Below, piece after piece: positions 8,363 through 15,499 of a stretch of 32,539 nucleotides of DNA; within the stretch, counting starts at the first letter, position 1, and each line of letters begins with the position of its first letter. Source of the stretch: JAAYDI01 sp052034005 (GTDB lineage Bacteria; Planctomycetota; Planctomycetia; Pirellulales; Pirellulaceae); NCBI GenBank assembly GCA_052034005.1, contig JBPOJB010000071.1:1-32539 (forward strand), read 5' to 3'. The position numbers and the translations under genes are program-made. Below the pieces are notes generated by a model. It was not told the origin of the DNA. It ran no database searches and saw only the letters and a program-made list of their open reading frames with translations.

Positions 8363-8390
8363 TTGACGTGATGCGGGCAAGCACTATATT
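8363..8390 (+). promoter_or_regulatory. Promoter of the aldehyde dehydrogenase gene
   Basis: TTGACG (8363-8368) and TATATT (8385-8390) are 16 bp apart, each matching the consensus at 5 of 6 positions. The leader to the ATG at 8433 would be about 36 nt. Confidence 0.6.
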
Positions 8391-8432
8391 GCGGGCTCGC
8401 CGGGTGTGAACTCGATCGGGAGGTCAAATGGC

Positions 8433-9944
8433 ATGGCGCTGCTGACACACGAACAATACACGCGTATCGCCACGGAGCTGAAGCTGCAGACGAAGGCCCT
8501 GATCGATGGCCGATTCGTAGCCGCCCGATCCGGGTCGACGTTCGTGACGGAGAACCCGGCCAACGGCCGGGCCATTGCGGAGGTCGCATCGTGTGACGAG
8601 CGCGAGGTGGACGAGGCGGTTGCCGCCGCGCGGCGTGCGTTCCAGGATCAGCGTTGGTCCGGGCTCAAGCCGAGCGTGCGGAAGGAAGTGTTGCTCCGGT
8701 TCGCCGGGCTGGTGCTCGAGCATGTCGACGAGCTGGCGGTGATCGAGACGCTCGACAGCGGCAAGCCGATTCTCGACAACGCGCAAGGGGACGTGCCGGA
8801 GACCGCCGGCTGCCTGGCATGGTATGCGGAGGCGATCGACAAGCTGGAGGAGGAGGTGACGGCGACGGGTGCGGACACGCTGAGCCTGATCGTGCGCGAT
8901 CCGATCGGCGTGGTGGGGGCCATCCTGCCGTGGAACTTCCCGTTGCTGATGGCCGCCTGGAAGCTTGGCCCGATCCTGGCCACGGGGAACAGCGTGGTGG
9001 TGAAGCCGGCGAAGCTCACGACGCTCAGCATGCTGCGGCTGGCGGAGCTGGCGCTCGAGGCCGGTCTTCCCGACGGGGTGCTGAACGTCGTGCCGGGCTC
9101 CGGGCCCACGATCGGCAAGGCGATCACGTTGCACCCGGATGTCGATCTCGTGACTTTCACCGGCTCGACGGAAGTGGGCCGGGAGTTGCTGGCGTATGCC
9201 GGCCAGTCGAACTTGAAACGCATTCTGCTGGAGCTGGGCGGCAAGAACCCGTGCGTGGTGATGCCGGCGGCGACGGACCTGGACGCGGCCGCGGAGGGCG
9301 CGGTGCGCGCCGTCTTCTGGAACATGGGCGAGAATTGCAGCTCGAACTCGCGTTTGATCGTGCACCGGAGCATCCACGATCCGTTCGTGGAGAAGCTGAT
9401 CGAGAAGAGCGCCGCCTGGAAGACGGGCGACCCGCTTGATCCGCAGTACAACCTGGGCGCCCTGATCGAACGCCGGCACATGGAGAGCATTCTGGGGTAC
9501 ATCGACCGGGGTCGGGCGGAAGGCGCCAAGCTGGCCCTGGGCGGGCGGCAGATCCTGCAGGAATCCCACGGCTACTTCGTCGAACCCACGATCTTCACGG
9601 GCGTCACGCCCGACATGACGATCGCTCGGGAGGAGATTTTCGGGCCCGTGCTGGCCGTGCTGAGCTGTGAAGACGAGGCCGATGCGATTCGGCTGGCGAA
9701 CGACACGCACTACGGGCTGCATGCGTCGATCTGGTCCGACGACCTGCACCAGGTGACGCGCATGTCGCGGGCGATCCGAGCAGGCACGATCTCCGTCAAC
9801 TGTTTCTCCGAAGGCGACTTCACGACTCCGTTCGGCGGCTTCAAGCAGTCCGGCTTCTTCGGCCGCGACAAGTCGCTCCATGCGTGTCGGCAGTACACGG
9901 AGCTGAAGACCATCTGGATGGCCATCCGGCCGCGCGGAACATGA
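8433..9944 (+). CDS. NAD(P)-dependent aldehyde dehydrogenase
   Basis: This 503-aa enzyme is of usual length for the ALDH superfamily and oxidises an aldehyde to its acid. All core residues are visible: N168 (PWNFP), K191 (VVKPA), GSTEVG (244-249), E267 (LELGG) and the nucleophile C302 in MGENCSSNSR. The closest subgroup by eye is the amine-derived aldehyde type (PuuC/KauB-like, acting on gamma-aminobutyraldehyde and similar), but the substrate is not fixed by sequence. The ATG at 8433 is preferred over the GTG at 8406 because GGGAGG (8418-8423) lies 9 nt before it. The gene ends 67 bp from the convergent Asp-box gene. Confidence 0.92.
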   Translation: MALLTHEQYTRIATELKLQTKALIDGRFVAARSGSTFVTENPANGRAIAEVASCDEREVDEAVAAARRAFQDQRWSGLKPSVRKEVLLRFAGLVLEHVDELAVIETLDSGKPILDNAQGDVPETAGCLAWYAEAIDKLEEEVTATGADTLSLIVRDPIGVVGAILPWNFPLLMAAWKLGPILATGNSVVVKPAKLTTLSMLRLAELALEAGLPDGVLNVVPGSGPTIGKAITLHPDVDLVTFTGSTEVGRELLAYAGQSNLKRILLELGGKNPCVVMPAATDLDAAAEGAVRAVFWNMGENCSSNSRLIVHRSIHDPFVEKLIEKSAAWKTGDPLDPQYNLGALIERRHMESILGYIDRGRAEGAKLALGGRQILQESHGYFVEPTIFTGVTPDMTIAREEIFGPVLAVLSCEDEADAIRLANDTHYGLHASIWSDDLHQVTRMSRAIRAGTISVNCFSEGDFTTPFGGFKQSGFFGRDKSLHACRQYTELKTIWMAIRPRGT

Positions 9945-10011
9945 GCCTGTTTGGCGGGAGTCCAAGCCGCCGATCCGCGGATTTGCCCAGGCCGGCCGTG
10001 ACGGGGCAGGC

Positions 10012-11211
10012 TCAATCCGTCGTGAGCGGCACGGAATCGGCCGGCGTCTTGGCGCGGAACCGCTCGATGCGGTGGAAGGTCAGATAGTTCGCGTCGTGGT
10101 AGTTGTGGGCGCCGCCTGCGCCGTCATCGTAGGCCGTGCGGCAGACGGCGATGATGTCATCGTCGTCGAACAGCCAGTCCACGTACTGGAAACCGTGCGT
10201 GCGGGTGTCCGGGTGATAGAGCACGATGCAGCGCACGGTCCAGTGAGCCAGATCGGGCGAGCAGGTGAGGGCGAGCGTATTGCGGATGGACCCCGGGTTG
10301 TCCGCCCGATGCCGGTCGTGGACGATGCTGGCGAGCGACCAGTACTGCCCGCTCTGCGGATCGAAGCGGATCGCGAATTTCTTGGCGCCGCCGGGGAAGT
10401 CGACGAAGCCGGTGGCCGGATCGAACGCAGCCGTCTTGCCGTCAGGGCTGATCCGGACGATGGCGGCTTTCTCGTCGGGCGACATGGTCTGCACGCGCAG
10501 GACATCGACCACCTGGCCGTCCGGCGCGACCACGGCGTTGCCTTCGAGCCAGGCGCCCATGTCGTTGCCGTTCCAGGCGCGGTCGCTCGGCAGGTAATTG
10601 CTGGAAGTCCAGCTTGCCGCATCGAGCAAGTCCGCGTCGACGGGCGCCGACAGCATGCCGGCGCGGTAGTGGATGCCCCAGGCCACGGGCGGATTGCGCC
10701 ATTCGAACGCGCGCCAGAGGCGTCCGGCGTGCTCCAGGACCGGCATGGGGGCGCAGTGATACTCGCCGTTGTCGCGCAGCAGGCCGGTGGCGGAGTCGGC
10801 GGGGTTCGTCCAGTGTTCGCCGCCGTCGGTGGACCGGCGAATGAGGATGTTGCCGTGATGCCGGTCGGGGCCGAGCAGGTAGAGCGCGCCGCGATGCACG
10901 AACAGGCTCGACCAGAACGCCCCGCGGATGTCCGAGACGCGCGCCCAGCTCTGACCTCGATCCGCCGAGCGGAAGACGGTGGTCAGCGCCTGCTGGTGCT
11001 CCGTCGTCTGGGGCCCGAAATGGTCGTGGGAGGCCACGTAGCGGCCGTCCGGCAGCACCGCGATGCTCGGCGAGCCGATGTACACGCCCGTGGCGGCCGC
11101 GATGTGGTCGATGACGACGCCCGGGACCGTGCGCGACGGCGACTCCCCGCTGAGCGGGGCCGCCGCGGCGCCGAGGATCACGACCGCGATGCGCACGACT
11201 CGAGCGTCCAT
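10012..11211 (-). CDS. Secreted BNR/Asp-box (sialidase-like) protein
   Basis: This 399-aa protein has an N-terminal signal peptide (hydrophobic stretch about residues 6-20). Two Asp-box motifs of the S-x-D-x-G-x-x-W type lie at 82-89 and 127-134. Such motifs mark six-bladed propellers of the sialidase clan. Planctomycetes hold many relatives that act on, or bind, sugars outside the cytoplasm. No complete arginine triad could be assigned, so true sialidase activity is not claimed. The ATG at 11211 has GGAG 6 nt upstream. Confidence 0.75.
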   Translation of the reverse strand: MDARVVRIAVVILGAAAAPLSGESPSRTVPGVVIDHIAAATGVYIGSPSIAVLPDGRYVASHDHFGPQTTEHQQALTTVFRSADRGQSWARVSDIRGAFWSSLFVHRGALYLLGPDRHHGNILIRRSTDGGEHWTNPADSATGLLRDNGEYHCAPMPVLEHAGRLWRAFEWRNPPVAWGIHYRAGMLSAPVDADLLDAASWTSSNYLPSDRAWNGNDMGAWLEGNAVVAPDGQVVDVLRVQTMSPDEKAAIVRISPDGKTAAFDPATGFVDFPGGAKKFAIRFDPQSGQYWSLASIVHDRHRADNPGSIRNTLALTCSPDLAHWTVRCIVLYHPDTRTHGFQYVDWLFDDDDIIAVCRTAYDDGAGGAHNYHDANYLTFHRIERFRAKTPADSVPLTTD

Positions 11212-11375
11212 AGACTACTCCTTACAGCAAAGGCCCAAACAACACCCGGTTTGCCGTCGTCCACGCGGTCCAATTCGACGCATCGCCGCGGCAATCGTGC
11301 ATCCGGCGTTTCGCGCGTTCCGCCTCACCGGCCGGCGCGCGCGTCGAATCGGCGACGGCGCGACAGGGCGGTTCC

Positions 11376-11403
11376 ATTGTACGCGCCGCGATCAGAATGA
11401 GAA
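11376..11403 (-). promoter_or_regulatory. Possible promoter of the Asp-box gene
   Basis: On the minus strand TTCTCA (11403-11398) and TACAAT (11381-11376) are 16 bp apart. The leader would be about 160 nt, which is long. Confidence 0.3.
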
Positions 11404-11433
11404 CAACCCTGGTTTTTTTGGGGGATTCGTGTC
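11401..11433 (+). promoter_or_regulatory. Possible ECF-type autoregulatory promoter
   Basis: GAACAACCC (11401-11409) and CGTGTC (11428-11433) are 18 bp apart. This resembles the AAC-containing -35 and CGT-containing -10 boxes used by many ECF sigma factors. It lies about 50 nt before the sigma gene. A conventional -10 (AATAAT, 11455-11460) also exists close by, so the assignment is weak. Confidence 0.25.
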
Positions 11434-11481
11434 ACCGCGGGGCGCCTGGGCGACAATAATGGGTGCCTGGAGGTGGCATGC

Positions 11482-12021
11482 ATGTCCCATGCGAAGAAGT
11501 TGTTTGAGACGCTGGTCCGGGAACATGCCGACATGTTGACCGTCTACTTGAGGTCTGTCCTGGGCGACGTTTCGGACGTCGACGACCTGTTCCAGGAGAC
11601 GATGGTCGTGGCCTGGCGGCGGCTGGACGACTTCGACCACACGCGTCCGTTCGGGCCCTGGCTGCGCGGGATTGCCAGGAGGCAGCTCCAGGCGCATCAC
11701 CGCAAGGAGGGATTCCGCCGCACGACCCAAGCGGCCCTGGATCGGCTGGACGAGCGACTCGTTCAGGTCGGCAATCAGCCGGGCGACACCTGGAAGGACA
11801 AGCTGGACATCCTGCGGGCCTGCGTGCAATCGCTGCCCGAGCATTACCACGCGGTGGTGACGCATCGCTACTTCAAAGAACAGGCGATCGGCCAGCTTGC
11901 GCGGACGCTCGCGCTGAGCGTCTCCGCCGTGAAGAAGCGGCTGCAGCGAGCCCGCGCGCTGGTGTTGGACTGTATGGAACGAAAACTCGCGTCTTTCAGC
12001 CCGCCGAATGATCTGCCATGA
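11482..12021 (+). CDS. ECF-type RNA polymerase sigma factor
   Basis: This 179-aa protein has the two ECF regions. Region 2 spans about residues 5-70 (with DVDDLFQETMVVAWR) and region 4 about 115-170, with the helix-turn-helix YFKEQAIGQLARTLALSVSA. It would direct RNA polymerase to a small regulon. The ATG at 11482 has GGAGG (11469-11473) 8 nt upstream; a GTG nine bases earlier overlaps that site. Its stop codon overlaps the next start as ATGA, which couples it to the membrane protein downstream. That pairing suggests the downstream product is its anti-sigma factor. Confidence 0.9.
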   Translation: MSHAKKLFETLVREHADMLTVYLRSVLGDVSDVDDLFQETMVVAWRRLDDFDHTRPFGPWLRGIARRQLQAHHRKEGFRRTTQAALDRLDERLVQVGNQPGDTWKDKLDILRACVQSLPEHYHAVVTHRYFKEQAIGQLARTLALSVSAVKKRLQRARALVLDCMERKLASFSPPNDLP

Positions 12022-13013
12022 CGCCCGACCCGGCCTGGAAAGAAGAAGTCATCCGATTGAGCAGCGCCTGGCTCGATGGCGACGACGGCGGTGCGCAGAG
12101 AGCCGACCTATGCGATCCCGCGGCGGTCGACGCGGAGGCGGCCCAGCAGTACCTGGCCGACCTGCTGCTGGTCGATGCGCTCCTGGCGAACATGTCCGGC
12201 GGTGCGGCAGACGAACGGGAGCGGCGGATTCAGCGCGTGATGCGGGCCTTGAGCGACAGCGAGGCACCGGCTCCGCCGCGCGGTCGCTGGCTGCGCTGGT
12301 CGCCGGTCCTGGCCGCCGCCGCCCTGCTGCTGATCGTGGTGATGGGGTCCTGGATCCAACTGGCGCGCAAGTCGCTTGCGGACGAGGTGTTGATGGCCGT
12401 CAACGAAGTCTCGTCGGAAGCGATCGACCGGGTCTATGCGATCCAACGCGTTCGCGCGAGCAACGGCGAACAGCGTGAACCGCAAGGCAAGCTGTACCTG
12501 CGCGGCCGGCGCGGGTTCGCCATCGCGCTGGACCAGGCCGTGCTGGGCCGCCACGGCGATCAGTTCTGGGTGGTCGCGCCTCCGCGCGACGTGTACCTGT
12601 CCAGCGACTTCCAGTGGATCGACGCGGGCTCGACGCATGACGAGGTCGGACTCCGCTTCGTCCAGACGTTGTCGCTCGAGTCGCGGCACATCCCGCTGAT
12701 GCAACTGGCATCGGTGGCGGAGCTGATGCAGTACGATTACGACGTGACGCTCCACCGCGGCATGCTGGGACGCCACGCGACAGACCTGTTGATCGGCCAA
12801 CGCCGCAGCGGCCGGGCGGAATTGCCGGCCACGATCCGGCTGTGGTCCGACATGCATTCCCGGATCATCCAGCGTGCGGAGCTGGACTGGGGGCCGGGCA
12901 ATGCGATCATGCTGGAGATCCTGCCGGCCGAACCGGTTCCGGAAGGATGGTACGACTATCAGACGCATTGCCGGGGTGAACCCGCGGTGCACCACATGCC
13001 GCGAGCGCGTTGA
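12018..13013 (+). CDS. Putative membrane anti-sigma factor
   Basis: This 331-aa protein has a cytoplasmic N-terminal part of about 90 residues resembling planctomycete anti-sigma/FecR-type leaders, including SSAWLDGD and QQYLADLLLVDALL. One membrane segment follows at about 95-114, then an external domain of about 215 residues. The external domain is not firmly recognised; its strand-rich look recalls LolA/RseB-like folds. The start overlaps the sigma-gene stop (ATGA), so co-translation is likely. The role as anti-sigma factor rests on position, topology and the N-terminal pattern; no zinc-binding HxxxCxxC motif is present. Confidence 0.6.
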   Translation: MTPDPAWKEEVIRLSSAWLDGDDGGAQRADLCDPAAVDAEAAQQYLADLLLVDALLANMSGGAADERERRIQRVMRALSDSEAPAPPRGRWLRWSPVLAAAALLLIVVMGSWIQLARKSLADEVLMAVNEVSSEAIDRVYAIQRVRASNGEQREPQGKLYLRGRRGFAIALDQAVLGRHGDQFWVVAPPRDVYLSSDFQWIDAGSTHDEVGLRFVQTLSLESRHIPLMQLASVAELMQYDYDVTLHRGMLGRHATDLLIGQRRSGRAELPATIRLWSDMHSRIIQRAELDWGPGNAIMLEILPAEPVPEGWYDYQTHCRGEPAVHHMPRAR

Positions 13014-13042
13014 ATGCCCGCGCGCCCTGGACCGACCTGGAT

Positions 13043-13072
13043 CTGTTTCCTGTCTCTCTGTTTCCTGTCTCT
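13043..13072 (+). repeat. Perfect 15-bp tandem duplication
   Basis: CTGTTTCCTGTCTCT occurs twice without a gap (13043-13057, 13058-13072). The copies sit just before the ribosome site of the next gene and are pyrimidine-rich in a GC-rich setting. Confidence 0.9.
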
Positions 13073-13092
13073 TGGTTAAGGAGAAGTGTTCG

Positions 13093-13824
13093 ATGAAACG
13101 ACTTGTGATGATGACGATCGCTCTGGCATGTCTCGCCCTGCCTGCCGTCGCGGACGAGGCCGGCACCAAAGAGGTTGACCAGCAGGTGCTGGGTGCGTGG
13201 CGGCTCGCGTTCACGGCGCCCGATGGCGTGCACCGCAATCCCGTTGTCGTGGTCGGCCGACAATACAAGTCCTACGTGGCGTGGTATCTCGCGGACGATG
13301 TACTCCAGCCGTTCCAGAACGTCCAACTGCAAGGCGACCGGCTGGTCGGCACGATCACGCCCAAAGAGCGCCCGGACGTGACTGTCACCTGCGAGGCGAC
13401 GCTCAAGGCCACGGACCAGTGTGAGGGCAAGGCCACCTATCGGACCAAAGACGGCGCGGATACCGGCCAGTGGAATTTCACCGGCAAGCGGATCCCCGTT
13501 TCGTCGTTCGACGAGGTGATGAAGTGGAAACTCAACTTCACGGCTCCGGACAATCACGCGTATGAGATGATGGTCACCGTTGCCCGCATGGGCGACAAGA
13601 TGTACGCATGGTTCAGCGGCGAGCACTACGAAATGCCCGCGCAGTCAGTCAGCCTTCAGAGTGACCGCGTGGAGGTGAAGGCGACCGCCGCGGCGCCGGA
13701 CGGCGGGTCCGTAGAGGTGACTTTCCGCGGGACTGTGATCGGCGACGAAGTGCAGGGCGAAGCCGAATACCGGCTGACCTATAGCACGGGCAGCTTCCCG
13801 TTCAAGGCCAAGCGCGTCTCCTAG
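13093..13824 (+). CDS. Secreted protein with two duplicated domains, unknown function
   Basis: This 243-aa protein has a signal peptide (residues 1-20, ending ALPAVA). The rest consists of two related domains, residues 33-133 and 142-242. Both show the pattern W-x-L-x-F-T-A-P-D, then Y-x-A-W about 20 residues on, then V-x-L-Q-x-D-R, then G-x-A-x-Y-R, ending in F-x-x-K-R. This is an internal duplication, probably of a small beta-barrel-like unit. I do not recognise a named family. The ATG at 13093 has AAGGAG (13078-13083) 9 nt upstream. It follows the anti-sigma-like gene by 79 bp on the same strand, so it could belong to the sigma factor's operon or regulon. Confidence 0.75.
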   Translation: MKRLVMMTIALACLALPAVADEAGTKEVDQQVLGAWRLAFTAPDGVHRNPVVVVGRQYKSYVAWYLADDVLQPFQNVQLQGDRLVGTITPKERPDVTVTCEATLKATDQCEGKATYRTKDGADTGQWNFTGKRIPVSSFDEVMKWKLNFTAPDNHAYEMMVTVARMGDKMYAWFSGEHYEMPAQSVSLQSDRVEVKATAAAPDGGSVEVTFRGTVIGDEVQGEAEYRLTYSTGSFPFKAKRVS

Positions 13825-13838
13825 CGCCGGCCCCGGCG
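13825..13838. terminator. Hairpin between convergent genes
   Basis: CGCCG-GCCC-CGGCG forms a strong stem in the 30-bp gap between the convergent duplicated-domain and Gfo/Idh/MocA genes. No run of T follows on either strand, so intrinsic termination is uncertain. Confidence 0.35.
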
Positions 13839-13854
13839 GGACCTTCCCCTTGTA

Positions 13855-15273
13855 TCACGTAACGGCCCAGGGAGGGCGGCCGGGCGGCAGACAGAGGAGC
13901 TGGTTGGCTTCGTCGTCGCCCGCAAAACGCTCGGTGTCCGGATCCCACTTGAGCGGCCGCCCCACCTGGCAAGCAATGTAGGCCAGTTGGGCCACGGTGG
14001 TGGAGCGGTGCCCGACTTCCGCGTCGGCCAGGGTGCGCGCACGCGTCTTCACGCAGTTCAAGAAGTTGCGCTTCTCGTTCTCAAGCGGATACGGGAAGTC
14101 GTCCGGGTCGACCTCCGCCGTGAGCAACGACTCGGGCTCCGCCTCCAGACGGTCCGGGGCGTACCAGACGCAGATCCAACCCTCGGTGCCCTCGAAACGC
14201 ACATGCACCTGGTCCGGTGTGCCGTTGCGGCCGCTGTTCATGTAATACAGCTCGACACCATTGGCATACCGGTACCGCACGTCGAAGCCGAGAATCACGT
14301 TCCAAAGCCCATCGATGGGCGGGAATTCGCCGCGCCCCTCCACCTCCACCGGGCCGGTCAGCTCGGAGTTGTTGCCCCATTGGACCACGTCCAGGGGATG
14401 ATAGCCCCAGTTGCAGATCCCGCCGTCGCAATAGGTCCGGTTGCCGTACCAGCCGGGCCGGTCGTACCCCGCCACGTAACTCTTCGGAGCATGCACGCGA
14501 TTCTCCGTGTAGGGAACCAGCGGCGTCGGCCCCAACCACATGTCATAATCCAACTCCGGCGGCACGGGCATGGCCGGCTGCATCGGGAGCGGTTGGTTCC
14601 AGCACGGCGCTACGGTCCGGATGGTCTTCAGTTGTCCGATCTTGCCCGTCCGCACCAGGCTCACCGCCTTGTACCACAGCGGGATCGACCGGAACTCGCT
14701 GTCGGTGCGGAACACGCACCCGGCCTTCGCGGCCGCGTCGGCCAGGATGCGTCCGTGTGCGACGCACAGGCCGATCGGCTTCTCACACGCCACGTCCTTG
14801 CCCGCCTTGATGGCTGCCAACGCGATCGGCACGTGCCAATGATCGGGTGTCGTGATCATCACCGCATCCACGTCGGCGCGGGCCAGCAGTTCGCGGAAGT
14901 CGGTCGTGCGGAAGCAACCCTGGAACTTGTCCAGATCGATGCCGTGCGCCTTGGCCACGGCGACCGCCGCCGGGTTCTCGTTCGAAAACGCCAACCGCCA
15001 CCGGTCGACGTCGCATAAGGCGACCACTTGCGCGTCTCCGGCCCGCGCGAAGACCGGCAGGTTGTGCGCGATCGACTGGCGTCCCAAGCCGATCATCCCG
15101 ACGCCGATCCGGCCGCTCGGCGCAACCGTGCCGTTCGCGCCGAGTGCCGACGCGGGCACGATCGTCGGCACGGCCCATGCCGTGCTCAACGCCACGCCGG
15201 AGGCTGTCAGGAACCGTCGCCGCGACAGCCTGGTGCGGCGTCTTCCGGAATCACTGCGGTTGCGTGTGAACAT
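13855..15273 (-). CDS. Tat-exported Gfo/Idh/MocA-family oxidoreductase
   Basis: This 472-aa protein starts with a Tat signal (SRRRFLTASGVALSTAWA, residues 17-34). The NAD(P)-binding motif GMIGLG lies at 59-64 and the family motif CEKPIG at 163-168. The C-terminal half carries the alpha/beta substrate domain of the family. It would act outside the cytoplasm, with a cofactor bound before Tat export; the substrate is probably a sugar or cyclitol but is unknown. The ATG at 15273 has AAGGAG about 7 nt upstream and leads straight into the signal; the longer upstream frame has no such support. Dozens of such genes are typical of planctomycete genomes. Confidence 0.88.
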   Translation of the reverse strand: MFTRNRSDSGRRRTRLSRRRFLTASGVALSTAWAVPTIVPASALGANGTVAPSGRIGVGMIGLGRQSIAHNLPVFARAGDAQVVALCDVDRWRLAFSNENPAAVAVAKAHGIDLDKFQGCFRTTDFRELLARADVDAVMITTPDHWHVPIALAAIKAGKDVACEKPIGLCVAHGRILADAAAKAGCVFRTDSEFRSIPLWYKAVSLVRTGKIGQLKTIRTVAPCWNQPLPMQPAMPVPPELDYDMWLGPTPLVPYTENRVHAPKSYVAGYDRPGWYGNRTYCDGGICNWGYHPLDVVQWGNNSELTGPVEVEGRGEFPPIDGLWNVILGFDVRYRYANGVELYYMNSGRNGTPDQVHVRFEGTEGWICVWYAPDRLEAEPESLLTAEVDPDDFPYPLENEKRNFLNCVKTRARTLADAEVGHRSTTVAQLAYIACQVGRPLKWDPDTERFAGDDEANQLLCLPPGRPPWAVT

Positions 15274-15301
15274 GGGATACTCCTTGTGCAAGACGGGCTC
15301 T

Positions 15302-15310
15302 ATTATCCCA
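15302..15310 (-). promoter_or_regulatory. Extended -10 promoter of the Gfo/Idh/MocA gene
   Basis: On the minus strand TGG-GATAAT forms an extended -10 element (15310-15302). Transcription would start near 15295, about 22 nt before the ATG. Confidence 0.4.
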
Positions 15311-15428
15311 CACGTCACCGCCGGTCTGGAATCCCGGTGCCGGGAACCCTTCGAGGCGTCTCCAGGGCAGGCGGGCACCGCCCGGGCCGGCGGCGCGGCG
15401 AACGGCGGCGGCCGAAAATCTCTCGGCG

Positions 15429-15449
15429 GCGTGACCAAACGTGTCACGC
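15429..15449. promoter_or_regulatory. Inverted repeat upstream of addB, possible operator
   Basis: GCGTGAC and GTCACGC are perfect 7-bp arms 7 bp apart, 51-71 bp before the addB ATG. A -10-like TACGAT follows at 15457-15462. A dimeric regulator could bind here. Confidence 0.3.
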
Positions 15450-15499
15450 GGTTCGCTACGATGATGAGCGATGGGCGCATCGAGGGGAGGTGAACCGCC

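Noticed and set aside
9943..10013. GAGCCTG/CAGGCTC inverted repeat as a bidirectional terminator
   Set aside because: The perfect 7-bp arms are 57 bp apart, too far for a convincing hairpin, and no T-run follows.
11413..11419. Run of seven T as an intrinsic terminator
   Set aside because: No GC stem precedes it, and no plus-strand gene lies upstream to be terminated.
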